Position numbers and translations under genes: made by a program. Under the pieces are notes generated by a model. It saw only the letters and a list, made by a program, of their open reading frames with translations, was not told where the DNA came from and did no database searches. Below, one piece after another: positions 10,811 to 22,010 of a stretch of 64,000 bases of DNA. Origin of the DNA: Hymenopus coronatus (taxonomy: Eukaryota; Arthropoda; Insecta; Mantodea; Hymenopodidae); NCBI GenBank assembly GCA_030762935.1, contig CM060898.1, positions 99,951,281 to 100,015,280 of the forward strand, given 5' to 3'. Each line of letters starts with the position of its first letter. Positions within the stretch are counted from its first letter, which is position 1.

Positions 10811-11056
10811 TTTTTACTTTCTCTAGCACATATGAATACATACAATATAAGTAGTAGCTAGAGAAGGTATCGTATTCCACCCAAAAAGTCTACGTGAATG
10901 TCTGTGGACAGCATAGCTCAATAATGAAAACACTATAAGATACCAAACTTAGTATGTATGTTTAGTATCTTCCAAGAATTCGACCCTAAACTATGCTTTG
11001 AAAGGAAAATATTTTGGAAATGTCGTTCTTCTAAAAATAGCTATCAACATTTTCGA
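10811..11056 (-). mobile_element. HP element, 5'-truncated, left half of palindrome
   Basis: Starts at the hairpin terminus (tttttactttctctagcac) and stops abruptly at the internal point ...ACATTTTCGAAAAA. There it meets an oppositely oriented copy truncated at the same internal place. The microsatellite is almost absent. Confidence 0.8.
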
Positions 11057-11371
11057 AAAATGTTCCATGTAAAAGGTAGTTAGGCGTTCGAATGTTTTTG
11101 AAAATCTTTGTGTTGCATTTTGGAAGATACTAAACTTAAATACCAAATTTGATATTTATACGGTCTTTTCGTTTTTGAGCTATGCTGTCCATAAACACAC
11201 ACACACACAACCATACAGACACACACAGACCTTTTTCCAAAATGTTTTTTTGGATTTAGGGGGACCCAAAACATGTATTTCCGATGAAATCTCGGTATCG
11301 AATTTTTGGGTGCATTACAATACCGTCTCTATACACTCCGAGTATGTACATAGTACGTGTAGAGAAAGTAA
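11057..11371 (+). mobile_element. HP element, 5'-truncated, right half of palindrome
   Basis: Begins at ATGTTCCATGTAAAAGG and ends with a complete hairpin and GTGTAGAGAAAGTAAAAA near 11375. The next copy begins in the same A-run, so this is also the first unit of a tandem series. Confidence 0.85.
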
Positions 11372-12240
11372 AAAATCTGAAGTGTTCCATTTACATGACT
11401 TTCTCTACATCTCTGTAACAAATTATTGCTAAAAAGCTTATTTCGTCTACTCCATGCTAAGAGTAGATATACAGTTGCTGAAATGGTTTCTTTTAAGTTG
11501 AAGGGAAATAATGGACTACACTAAACGATAGTCAAATATTTTAAAAGCGGGTTGCCATGTGCATGATATCGTTTCTTTTCATTGTCAGAAGTTGAAAAAT
11601 TCCGTATGTGAAAAGTTTAAGTATTTTAAAATTGAAACCAATAACAAGAAACATTTCAAAACTGGTCAACTCCACAAAAAATGTCATATATGACATAAAT
11701 TGTGTTTCATCAAAATCTACACATTTTGTGTGGTAAGTTTCTGTCTAACTGTAAGGTTTACTATTTACGAAAAACCCAGCAAATTTCATGCAGAATAAAG
11801 AGATCTTCATAGACTATTCCCAGAAAATTGAAGACATTCACTATATCAGTCTTGGAAATGTCTTTAAAATGCGGTATTTTAATCAAAATTGTTAGAGCAA
11901 TTTTTGAAAAAAAAAAAATTTCGAAAATTTTACCATGTATAGTGTAGTTTGGGGCGGGGGATTTTCCTCAAAATCTTTGTGTCAAATCCTTGGAAGATAT
12001 TAGACTTACATACCCAGTTTGATATTTTACCGACTTTTCGTTTTTAAATTATTTTGTTGAAACGCACACGACAACGGACACACTGACACACGAACACACA
12101 CATGGACCTTTTTCTAAAAATGCTTTTTTGGATACAGGAGAGACTAAAACGTCTACTTCCGGTGAAATCTCGGTATCGAATTTTTGTACGGAATGCAATA
12201 GCTTCTCTATAAACTATGTACATAGTACGTGTACAAAAAA
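11371..12240 (+). mobile_element. HP element, full length, tandem unit
   Basis: Starts AAAAATCTGAAGTGTTCC directly on the previous copy's end and runs through to CATAGTACGTGTACAAAAAA. The conserved GAGAAAG of the 3' end is missing by a small deletion. A (CA)n-like tract lies near 12,065-12,105. Confidence 0.9.
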
Positions 12241-12943
12241 GTCTGATCTGTTCCATTCACATGGCTTTCTCTACGTCTGTGTAACAAATTACTGGTAAAA
12301 AACGTATTCTGTCTATTTCATGCTAATCAAGAACATTATTAGCACGAATGTTTCATTTAGGCAGAAGGGAAATAAGGCAAAACACTACACTAAAACGACA
12401 AATTCCTGCATGTGAAAAGTTTATTTTAAAACTGAAGCCAATTACAAGGAATACTTTAAAATGGCCAACTCTACGAGAAAAATGTATATGACATAACTTG
12501 TGTGTTTCAACGAGATCTACATATTTTGTGTTGTAAGTTCTTTCTATCTCCTACGGTTTGCTAGTTATGCAAAATCCAGCAAAATTCGTCCAGAATAAAG
12601 AGGTCTTCGGGGGCTATTCCCAGAAAATTCAAGATATATATTATATTTACCATATTCATATCTTTAATATACGGTATTTTAATAAAAATCGATAAGGCCA
12701 TTTTTGAGAAAATCAAAATTTTCGAAAAATGTTCCATGTAAAGATTAGTTGGGGTGGGGGGATTATCTTGAAAATCTTCGTGTCGCTTCCTTGGGAGATA
12801 CCAAACTTAAATATCAAGTTGGTATTTAACCGACTTTTCGTTTTTGAGCTATGTTGCCCACAGACATACACACATGGACATTTTTCTAAACATATTTTTT
12901 GCATTCAGGGGTCTCAAAACTTGTATTTTCGCTGAAATCTCGG
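12241..12943 (+). mobile_element. HP element, tandem unit, 3' end lost at a SINE
   Basis: Starts GTCTGATCTGTTCCATTCAC right after the preceding unit. It proceeds through the body and the short ACA-rich stretch, then ends at GAAATCTCGGCAT where SINE sequence begins. The terminal hairpin is missing. Confidence 0.85.
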
Positions 12944-12944
12944 C

Positions 12945-13190
12945 ATAGTGTAGTGTGGTGGTTGCATTTCTGCTTCCCATTCAACAGGACGTGAGCTCGA
13001 ATGCAGCTTAGGGTTAGTGACCCGGATAAGATTCTTTTTTCGGAGCTTTCCCTTGTCCTTTGAAGGCGAATGTCGAGTGACTTTAAGCCCCATCCCGAGA
13101 TCATTTGAGTATCATTTCACTAATTTCGTTTATCGTCCGATAAAACCAACCAAGTTAAAGGATATAAAGCTAAAAAAAACAAACAAACAA
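12945..13190 (+). mobile_element. tRNA-derived SINE, family C-S
   Basis: The head GTAGTGTGGTGGTTGCATTTCT is A-box-like. The B-box position (GAGCTCGAATGCAGC) is degraded. The body GGCGAATGTCGAGTGACTTTA and GTCCGATAAAACCAACCAAG is shared with 14,840-15,045, 21,790-22,010 (minus), 23,728 and 47,090. An A-rich tail (AAACAAACAAACAAAA) closes it. It interrupts an HP array, so it is younger. Confidence 0.75.
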
Positions 13191-13521
13191 AATGACATAT
13201 GTTAGTTTAATCAAAATCGTGAGACAATTTTGAGAATATCAAAAGTTTCAAATAATGTTTCATGTAAAGGGTACTAGAGCGTGGGAAATGTTTGTATTGT
13301 ACCTTTGAAGGATACTGAACGTAAATACCAATTTGGTATTTCTTTTTGATTAATGACACGCAAACACATAGATATTTTTTTTAAAAAATGCTTCTTTTTT
13401 AATTAAGGGGTTCCCAAAATACATATTTCCGTTTAAATTTCGATATCGAATATTTAGGTGGCGTACTATACATCATCTACCTACTATGCACATTGTACAT
13501 TTGTGGTTGAGAAAGTAGAAA
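13191..13521 (+). mobile_element. HP element, 5'-truncated
   Basis: Begins in the body (TTTAATCAAAATCGTGAGAC) and ends at the degraded hairpin GTTGAGAAAGTAGAAA. It repeats body sequence already present in the preceding unit, so it is a separate copy. Confidence 0.8.
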
Positions 13522-14040
13522 TACTGCTTCTATATACTGTAGATAATTAATTCATTAGTGTTTTAAGTTAATTTTTATTGCGTTTTTGTATATTCGAGTA
13601 CGAGAAACATTTCCGTTTGAGAAAGTAAAAAGAAAAGTGTTACCTTTACACGATAGAGGTGATTTGATGAAGTGTCGACATTTTACTGCCTGTAAACCAA
13701 CAGTCATCCAATCGATTGCAGCAGACAGATTTTACCACCAAACAGTAGACAGAAGGGAATTAAACATTTCACTGTGACATATGGAAAATTAATATTCAAT
13801 TACTGCAAGCCGTAGATAAAACAGAAACAGAGCGGGAGAGAGAGAGAGAGAGAGAGAGATTGACTATGAATTGCATTCCCGTTTCACCATATACACCAGA
13901 TAAAATGTAAAAGAGAAAACGGTTTTAAATTTCATTAATTTCAAACCTTTCACAATCTGTTTTTCGCAAAGTAAGCACAAAAATCCACATGCAAAATACA
14001 ACCTAACAGAAACAATACATCTGTCATAGGTTTATTTTCT
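13522..14040. other. Mostly unassigned; contains (GA)n
   Basis: A (GA)n run occupies about 13,832-13,858, and a short GAGAAAGTAAAAAG at 13,618 may be an HP terminus remnant. A 63-residue frame at 13,586-13,777 has no family resemblance. Confidence 0.4.
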
Positions 14041-14324
14041 TTAAGTTAGACAGGGTGGCTATCGTTGCATAATGGCTCAAGAGCAAATGAACACCCTAAG
14101 GTAAACGAAAATATAAGGGGACGGCGATCGCAAAGCACCGCACGTGGCCCATGTGACCCTTTGTGCTTCCAATGTGACCTCTAGAAAGGAGGGATGAGTG
14201 GAGAGACTCGAAGAGACCAAATGCTGAGGATGAGGACGGCGCAAACATAGATAGGGGCCCCTAACGTTTTCAGTCTGAACGCATCCGTTGCCGCCAAACT
14301 ACTCACACAACCCTATCCTGCGGC

Positions 14325-14338
14325 GGACCCTCCTAGTG
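14325..14338. repeat. Target-site duplication, left
   Basis: GGACCCTCCTAGTG, repeated perfectly at 14,551-14,564. Confidence 0.8.
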
Positions 14339-14550
14339 ATGCCCTTTTTCCGATTGGAACAAAGGTAAAGATTATAGGGTAGGCAACGGAAGGGGACAGC
14401 TTCGATATTTGCAGATTGTTTGTGGCTAATACACCCAGGAAGATCCTTAGGAAACCATAAACCCTAGGCTGACAGGTCACTGGAGACACACGGAATTCTG
14501 TAATATTTCCATCTCGTTCCAATGCTGAATCGCCTAAGAGGAAGTGCATA
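14339..14550. mobile_element. 212-bp insertion of unknown family
   Basis: The segment between two perfect 14-bp direct repeats does not resemble the other repeats in the window. It has no obvious terminal inverted repeats, poly-A or B box. The 14-bp duplication length suggests retroposition (LINE-mediated) rather than a cut-and-paste transposon. The family is unknown. Confidence 0.6.
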
Positions 14551-14564
14551 GGACCCTCCTAGTG
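14551..14564. repeat. Target-site duplication, right
   Basis: Second perfect copy of GGACCCTCCTAGTG. Confidence 0.8.
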
Positions 14565-14839
14565 TTCACGGGGAGTAATCTGCTCATGCATCCGTGCCAT
14601 CTGCCCTCACTACCACACACAATGAAAGGGAAAAAGAATGAAGGGGAAATCGAGGTAGAAGAAATACCACACAGCATTCGCCTGCGACCCGGGAAACCAG
14701 GAAAGACACATGCGTCAGAGTGGACGTTCACGGGGATCAAACCCGGGACCTCCTGAATGCGAGTCGCACACATTACCTCTCGGTACCGACTCGGGTGTAT
14801 AGACCGACGCCAAGGAAGAACCTGTACAATACCTGTAGT

Positions 14840-15045
14840 GAATCTGCCTGGAATCTCGCTTAGGGTGACTTATTCGGATAAGGGTTTCATTCAGGGTTTT
14901 CCCTTATTCTAAAAAGACGAATGTCGATTACTTTAAGCTTCATGGAAATCATTCCAGCATCATTACACTAATGCCACTCATCGACCGATATGACTAAGCA
15001 GGTTAAGGGGCATTGAACTACAGAAAAACACAAAAACAAGCAAAC
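14840..15045 (+). mobile_element. tRNA-derived SINE, family C-S, 5'-truncated
   Basis: GAATCTCGCTTAGGGTGA, GGGTTTTCCCTTATTCT and GACGAATGTCGATTACTTTA match the family body. The end ACTAAGCAGGTTAAGG and an A-rich tail (ACAAAAACAAGCAAAC) follow. The A-box part of the head is missing. Confidence 0.7.
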
Positions 15046-15284
15046 ATTCATACCCAGCTGCTACCCGCAAACACCGTCGCCAGGTCTAGCAAACAACAAT
15101 ATATCATCACAGTATTACCAATAATATCACCAAATGTACCAAATAGATGGTAAAAATAACCTAGGATAGCATTCAGTAAACAAGGTACTTACGACACTAA
15201 GTCCCCATTAAGCCCCCCATTTCTAAGTGATACATACCAGTTACTAAACCACTGATAAACGCGAATCAGTTATAGAATTTTATG

Positions 15285-15400
15285 TCTCACTGGCATGTGG
15301 TCATAATAGCTCACTGGTTATAGAAAACAGGAGAAGTGTGTGTTCAAATCCCGGCTTTGACTTTTAACTTTTCAGCTCGTTCTAGCAATAATGGAGCTTG
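15285..15400 (+). mobile_element. tRNA-headed SINE-like fragment
   Basis: AATAGCTCACTGGTTATAG is A-box-like, and GTTCAAATCCCGGC, about 45 bp later, is a B box. Little body follows. Confidence 0.5.
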
Positions 15401-15463
15401 ATAATTGAACAACTTTTCGTTTTTAGTACGCACTCAGGCATAATTCGCACGCACACAATACAC

Positions 15464-16141
15464 TTTTACGTTCTATAACACGTATGTACAATGTATCTAT
15501 ACATAGTAGGTAGAGAGGGTACAGTATTCCACCCAAGGTTTCGATACCGAGATTTCACCGGAAATAAATGGTTTGAGGATGCCTGAATCCAAAATAATGT
15601 TTTTAGAAACACGTTGGTCTTTGTGTCAGTGTATGAGTGTCTGTGGAAATCATAACACAAAAACGAAAAGCCCGTTAAATCCAAATTTGGTATTTAAGCT
15701 TAGTATCTTCCAAAGATCCGACACGAGGATTTTCTTGAAAATCTCCCAAAAGAAACTACCCTTAAATGTATAATTTTTCCGAAAAATGAGACATTCTCAA
15801 AAACGACTCTAACTATTTTTATTAAAAGTTATATGTTTAAGATATTTTCATGCCAAAAGAAATATATATCCTAAATTTACTGGGAATATTCTCTGAAGAA
15901 CTCTTCATTCTGAGTGACTTGTACAATTGGTAAACAAAAACTTACTACACAAAACATGTACATCTCGTTTAAACACAAACTTTACTCAAACGGTAAATCA
16001 TATTTTGTATCAACTCCCTTTTGTTTTACTCCTGGCCATGCAAACAGAACTGAATTACAATTGTTTCACTAAGTGACCCGTTTTTAAAAGATTTGACAAT
16101 AGTTTGAGAGGACGTCATGTGAATGGGGCACATTAGATTTT
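15464..16141 (-). mobile_element. HP element, tandem unit (internal deletion)
   Basis: The hairpin terminus is on the left, with an expanded palindrome (ATGTACAATGTATCTATACATAG). The 5' end at the right is GGACGTCATGTGAATGGGGC followed by ACATTAGATTTTTT. That T-run is directly the start of the next copy. About 150 bp of 5' body is missing. Confidence 0.85.
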
Positions 16142-16281
16142 TTACTTTCTCTACACATACTATGTACATAGTGTATAGATAAGGTATTGTATTGCACCCA
16201 AAAATTCGATGCCGAGATTTCACCGGAAAGTTTTGGATCGCCCTAAATCAAAAAAAAAGAGCATTTTTGGAAAAAAGGTTC

Positions 16282-16321
<40 letters not shown>

Positions 16322-17040
16322 CTGTGGATAGTATAGCTCAAAAAAGAAAATACCGTTAAGTACCAAACTTAGTATTTAAGTTTGATATTTTTCAATGATG
16401 CGACACGAAACTTTTCAAGAAAATCCCCCCACCCCAAACTATCCTTTACATGGAAAAAAATTACAAAAGTTTGATTTTCTCAAAAATGATTCTAACAATT
16501 TTGATTGAAAGCTTTTATATTCAAGATATTTACATGCCAAAGAAAATGTATATCTTAAATTTTCTGGGAATAGCTTCTAAATACCTCTTTATTCTGGATG
16601 ATTTTATTTAATTTTGCATAGCTGGTAAACCGTAAGAGATAGACAAAAACTTACTACACAAAAAATGTAGATCACGATAAAACAATCAATTGATGTCATA
16701 TACACTTTTTCGTGGAGTTGATCATTTTTTAGATATTCTTTATAATTGGTTTCAGCTTTAAAAAACTTATACTTTTCTTATACAGGAATTTGTCAACTGC
16801 TGTCCATACAAACAAAGGAACTTCAGTCACATACCAACCAGCTTTTGACTATAACTTTAACGTATGGTACTCGATTATTTCCCTTTTACTTACAAGGAAG
16901 TATATAATAAGACTATTTCTGTATTTCTGCTAATTTTTTCTCGGTTAGCATGAGGTTAATAGAAACATAATTAAGCTTTTAAATAATAATTTGTTGCAGA
17001 GATGTATAGAAAGTTATGTGAATGGAACAAATAGATTTTT
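16138..17040 (-). mobile_element. HP element, full length, tandem unit
   Basis: Begins TTTTTTACTTTCTCTACACA at the junction and ends GATGTATAGAAAGTTATG...AATAGATTTTT. It carries one of the longest microsatellites of the family (GT run about 16,280-16,321). Confidence 0.9.
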
Positions 17041-17629
17041 CTAATATGTTTTTGTTCAAAATTTGTATTTCTTGTTAAATCTCGGTGTTTTTTGGCGGAG
17101 TGCAATATCTATTATGTAAGTGTAGAATACGAAACATAGACATGGAAAGTGATTAACACTAGATGGTGAACACATGTATCGAAGTTCAAAAGGATTTTCT
17201 TTCCTCTCATTGAGAGAGTCACGACGAGAGAAAATGCTTCTATTCCTGGAGTTCCTCGGTTACTGTTTTGGCCAGGGTTGCAAGGTCTTGTGGTAAACCA
17301 CAATGTTTCTTTTGGTGTGGGCGTCATTTCATCTTTAGTCAGAGCGCTCTACAGTCTGTTTGGAAACAAAACAGCTGCTCTAAAAGGAAACTTAAAAAGT
17401 TGTTGCCTTAAGTTTCCTTCACTGCTTTCCTCGTAACGGAGCCGTGGGATATTTTAAAGTTCGCCTTGTTTTATTTTAATCCCTGCAAAGAGCTACTGGT
17501 TTTATACCCTCGGAAAAGGTAAGGTAACTTAGGTGTGTCTTATATATTCACTCCCTTTCTACATATCATAGGAAGGCAATGAGACGAATTGAATGCATAG
17601 TTTCAACTAAGCATTATTTTATCCGTTCC
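17041..17629. other. Unassigned, less AT-rich stretch
   Basis: Around 17,150-17,330 and 17,380-17,530 base composition rises above the surrounding HP DNA. AAAAGGTAAGGTAAC at about 17,514 resembles a 5' splice site, but no flanking frame has family resemblance. No call is made. Confidence 0.3.
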
Positions 17630-18521
17630 AAAAATCTCATTAGTTTCATTCAATGACTTTCTCTACATCTCTGTAACAAATTATTGTTAAAAAGCATATC
17701 CTTCTATCTAATTTATAATAACAGAGATAAACATTAGCATAAATTGTCTTAACTACTTACCTCCTTGTAAGCTGAAGTAAAATAAAGGAATACACTAGGC
17801 TAAAACGATAGTAAAATCTTTTAAAATAGAGTTGAAATACGCTTCTATGCAGGGCCAGGAATTTACAACTTTCTGTGTGGGCAAAGTTTAAATATTATAA
17901 ATCTGAAACAAATAACAAGGAGTGACTCAGAAATGGTCCATTCCACGAAAAAAAAAACAACGTATATAAAATAAATTGTGTGTTTTAACGTGATCTACAT
18001 TTTCCGTGTAGTAAGTTTTTGTCTATCCTTCCTTTACGGTTTACCAGTTACGCAAAACTCAGCAAAATTCATTCAGAATAAAGAGGTCTTTAGAGGCTAT
18101 TCCCAGAAAATTCAATATATACATTTTATTTGTCATATAAATATTTTAATGTGCTATATTTTAATCAAAATCGTTAAAGCCATTTTTGACAAAATCAAAA
18201 TTTTCGAATTTTTTCCATGTAAACAGTAGTTTGGGTTGGGGGATTTTTCTCAAAATTTTCGTGTCGCATCCCTGGAAGATACTAAACTTAAATACCAAGT
18301 TTGGTATTTCACAGAATTTTTATTTTTGAGTTATCGTGTACATAGGCACACGGATATACGGACACACACGCGGATATTTTTCTAAAATTGTTGCTGTTTT
18401 TTTTTTATACAGGAGACCCTAAAACGTGTATTTCCGGTGAAAGTTTGGCATTGAATTTTTGCGTAAACTGCAATACCTTCTCTGTACACTATGGACATAG
18501 TACGTGCAGAGAAAGTAAAAA
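17630..18521 (+). mobile_element. HP element, full length, tandem unit 1 of 3
   Basis: Starts AAAATCTCATTAGTTTCATTC with ATGACTTTCTCTACATCTC and ends with the hairpin and GTGCAGAGAAAGTAAAAA. Another copy follows at once in the same direction. Confidence 0.9.
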
Positions 18522-19373
18522 CATTTTAAATGTTCCATTCACAGACTTTCTGTACGTGTTCCAAAACAAATTTTCCTTAGAAAAGAGTAATTTTTTATTT
18601 TCTTATGCTAATTTAGATAAATATTAGCAGAAATTGTCTTATTATTTGCTCCCATGTAAGCAGAAGAAAAATACGGGAATACACTAGGTTAGCACGATAG
18701 TTGAATGCTTTAAAAGCTATCGCTATCTGAATCAATTGAAATTCGCTTCTGTTTTGCATTCCGGGGAGTAAAATAAAAGAGATGCAACGGACGTTTTAGA
18801 AAACTTTAAGGAATATCTCGGAAACGATTTAGCCCTACATAAAAATGTATATATAATGTAAATAAATTTATGTTCTAATGTGATCTACATTTTTATGCAA
18901 TGTTTTTATCTATTTATTTCTTGCGGTTTACGAGTTATACAAAAGTCATTCATAGCGAAGAGGACTTCAAAGGCTTTTCTGAGCAAATTTAAGATATACA
19001 TTTCGTTTTAAAGGAAAATATCTTAAACATATAGTATTTAATCAAAATCGTTAGAGCCAATTTTGAGAAAATCAAAATTTAAAAAAAAAACAAACAAACA
19101 AAAAGTTCCATCAAAAGGATATTTGGGGGTGAGAGACTTTTTGTTTTTTTAAATATTCGTGTCGTATCTTAGGAAGATACTGAACTTAAATATCAGGTTT
19201 GGTACTTAACCGACTTTTCGTTGGAGTTATGCTACCCTCAGATACACATGAACCTGTTTCTAAAATGCTTTGTTTTTTTTCATTCTGGATGGCTCAAAAC
19301 ATATGTTCCGGTGAAACCACGCTATGGAATTTTTGGGTGGAATACAAAGGTCAGTGATTAAGAAAGTAAAAAA
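18522..19373 (+). mobile_element. HP element, tandem unit 2 of 3
   Basis: Starts CATTTTAAATGTTCCATTC immediately after unit 1 and ends GATTAAGAAAGTAAAAAA. The terminal hairpin is eroded. It contains a (CAAA)n-like run at 19,091-19,103. Confidence 0.85.
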
Positions 19374-20070
19374 GTTATTCTTCTAATCAAATAAGATTTG
19401 CATAAACGCTTTTATGACATATTTCCTTCTAGATAGAAAAGAATAGTTGAGTACACTAAGCTTAAGCAATATACAAATATTTTAAGAGCTGGTCGCTATG
19501 GGATGGCTCTCACATTTTTTTCTTTGCTTGAGCAGGGTCAAGAAAAATGAATAACGATATCCCATTTGAGAAACTATAATAATTATAAAATAAAAAGGAA
19601 TAACTCAGAGCTAGTAACTCCACAAAAATAAAGCATTTGACGTAAATGGCGTGTTTTAACGAAATCTACATTCACTGTGTATAAGCTGTTGTCTATCTTA
19701 CGGCTTAGTAGATAGACAAAGGACGACTTCAGAGTCTATTCTCAGAAAACCAAGCTATACGTTTCATTTGTCTGAAACTTTCTTTAATGTGTAGTGTTTC
19801 AAACAAAATCGTTAGAATTGTTTTGATAAAATCCAGACATTTTGTAAAATCTTTCCTACAAAGAGAACATGTCAGTATGCTAAGTATGGATTTAACAGAT
19901 TTTTAGTTGAGTTATGTTGTTCAGAGATACACAAATCGACCTATTCTTAAATATGCTTTTTATGATTTATTCAGGGTATATTTCCGCTGAAATCTCGATA
20001 TCGAGTTTTTGGATGCAATTTTTGAAATGCAATGCTTCCTACCCTTAATGTACCGAAGAGAATGTAAAAA
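19374..20070 (+). mobile_element. HP element, tandem unit 3 of 3, diverged
   Basis: The start lacks the TCTGATG terminus. The body is recognisable in blocks (ACTCCACAAAAA, TGTTTTAACGAAATCTACATT, AAATCTCGATATCGAGTTTTTGG), and the end is GAAGAGAATGTAAAAA. It is the most diverged unit of the array. Confidence 0.7.
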
Positions 20071-20434
20071 TTCGCTTTTTTAAAATGCTACAAATAAAGT
20101 TTGCAGCATATCGTTTCCAGTTGTATTATTTGCAAAAGTTCTATTGGGGTGCATATTTATATAATTATATTTCTTTTGTACGGTTTCAAATATAATTTAT
20201 ATTATAAATATTTACCTTAGAAATGACATTTTCATAATTTTTTCGATTTTAATATTTTAATTACATATGAATATTGCAATTCTTTCGCTCATTTGTGTAT
20301 AATTTTCACAAAGGTACGTCAATTGTAAAAAGTTTAAAAATATTGTTGAACATAATGCTGTAGTTTTTAGAGCTCTCTGTTACACTCACATTGTAAAACA
20401 TCAATAAGTTTGTAAATGTAGTGTTAGAGAAGAG

Positions 20435-20471
20435 ATTTTTTTTTTGTTTTTTTGTTTTTTTTGTTTTTTTT
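20435..20471. repeat. T-rich low-complexity tract
   Basis: Runs of 7-9 T separated by single G residues. It could be the tail of a minus-strand retroposon, but no head was found. Confidence 0.7.
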
Positions 20472-20989
20472 GATCGGAAGGTTTTACTTTAGCTATCCCC
20501 AGCATTGGCATCCCGCTCATATTTCTTTCATGTGAGAGTTTCGAAGTCCTGCGAAGTTGCGTTGGAAAGTTAGGTAACTTTTTTTTATAATGCTATGTTT
20601 GGAATCAATTTCTGAAGAAGTAAAACTATCTATACACATGACTCATTACCTCAGAAATTAATTGACACTAAGGGCTGAAATTTTTACCACACCTTTGCAT
20701 CTAAATAAGCTTTATTTTAACGAAAAAGTTTTAGGTATATGCAATGGTTATTTTTTAAACATTTAAAAATCATAATTTTTCATTACAATTTTACGAACTT
20801 TATTAAAAAAAGCATACATTTTCTTCTAATCAACACAAGCATTCTATTTTTCATCAATCAAAAGTGAAGGTATAACCGAACACACCTTGAAAAATTGTCT
20901 TAAAAAGTTGCTGAGATAATGGGTCAAACTTTAACATAGGCAAGATAAGGCATTTCGACTCCCCTTAAGTGTTTTATAATTGTTATATA

Positions 20990-21047
20990 CATTATTATTT
21001 TATTGTTATTATTATTGTTGTTATTATTATTATTACTACTATTATAG
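20990..21047. repeat. Interrupted (ATT)n microsatellite
   Basis: ATT and GTT units in tandem. Confidence 0.8.
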
Positions 21048-21789
21048 TGGCTGTTTTACATGTTACGTGTTACTTGCAGCTCTCCCAGCAATGTGTGAGC
21101 GATTTTTGTACCTCCTATACATACATAGAGGTTTATTTGCATATAAATTAGCGTGCTTGATCGAGGATAACGAACATTTCTGTCACTAACAGTGGTAGTT
21201 TAGCGTTGTACTTCATCGTAGGCCTTCAGGATATTTGGTCTTTGTTGGAGCTTAAGATACAGCAACTTGTAGTTTGAAAGCTTCTAAATCTAAGTTAAGA
21301 CAGGTTCACTGAGTTCCTTAAAGTTTATACTCTTTCTTGTTTCTTTCACTATCACTGTTTAAAACTCCAGCGTCTTTTGTTCGGTTAAGGAAGTCAAGTA
21401 TGCATCACACACCGGAAACAATCTCATTAAACTGTTCCCAACTTTGCTGGTGCAAGCTTTAGCATTTCAAGTTTTCTAAGCTCTGAAACATTTAGTAACA
21501 TAAAATGAGAAGAATGTGATGCCTAATACATGCACATCAAATCGATTGCTTATTTTCAATTTTTCCAATTCTCTAATTCAACTTTTCACTGTCATTTCAC
21601 TTAGTTCTCACGGCACTTCAATTTCTTCATGACGTAGTGATGTAAAAAAATTGAGCCTGTTCTTCGGATGGTTCGCCGATCGAGGCGTCGAACAGTTTAC
21701 GCTCCTAATCTCTCGCAGTAGCAGCACTCACTGCACGTGACATATTAACCTCACTCCGAAAACGCATTGAATTACAGCACTTACTTTCG

Positions 21790-22010
21790 AACGTACTTGT
21801 AGCTTAATGTCCTTTAACCTGTTTAGTCATATCGGACGATGAATGAAATTGGTGAAATGGCGCTCAAATGGTCCATGGAGCTTAAAGTTGGACGACATTC
21901 GTCTCCTCAGAGTAAGGGAAATCCCCGAAAAAAACTATCCGGGTAGTTCACCTTAAGCGAGATTAGATGAATGTGAGGCAGACACGCTACCACCACATGG
22001 GTGTTGGAAT
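21790..22010 (-). mobile_element. tRNA-derived SINE, family C-S
   Basis: The minus strand reads ATGTGGTGGTAGCGTGTCTG (A box), CCTCACATTCAT, then CTTAAGGTGAACTACC...TTTTTTTCGGGGATTTCC, GACGAATGTCGTCCAACTTTA, and ends CGATATGACTAAACAGG. This is one of the better-preserved copies. The promoter B box is degraded. Confidence 0.75.

Larger units (their letters stand above)
14270..14797 (-). mobile_element. tRNA-derived SINE, family D-like, interrupted
   Basis: On the minus strand the head has a B-box CCCGGGTTTGATCCCC preceded by CGCATTCAGGAGGT, as in other family D copies (CATTCGGGAGGT). The body runs to CACTAGGAGGGTCCGCCGC. A 212-bp foreign segment splits it near its 3' part and is flanked by a 14-bp direct repeat. 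Confidence 0.65.
20071..21785. other. AT-rich, no gene recognised
   Basis: Contains a T-rich tract (20,435-20,471) and an ATT microsatellite (20,990-21,047). No frame with family resemblance was found. Confidence 0.4.

Noticed and set aside
16276..16321. GT repeat as an independent microsatellite locus
   Set aside because: It is the internal microsatellite of an HP copy, present at the same position in the others.
17505..17530. AAAAGGTAAGGTAAC as an exon/intron boundary
   Set aside because: A good 5' splice match alone is not enough; the upstream frame has stops and no family resemblance.
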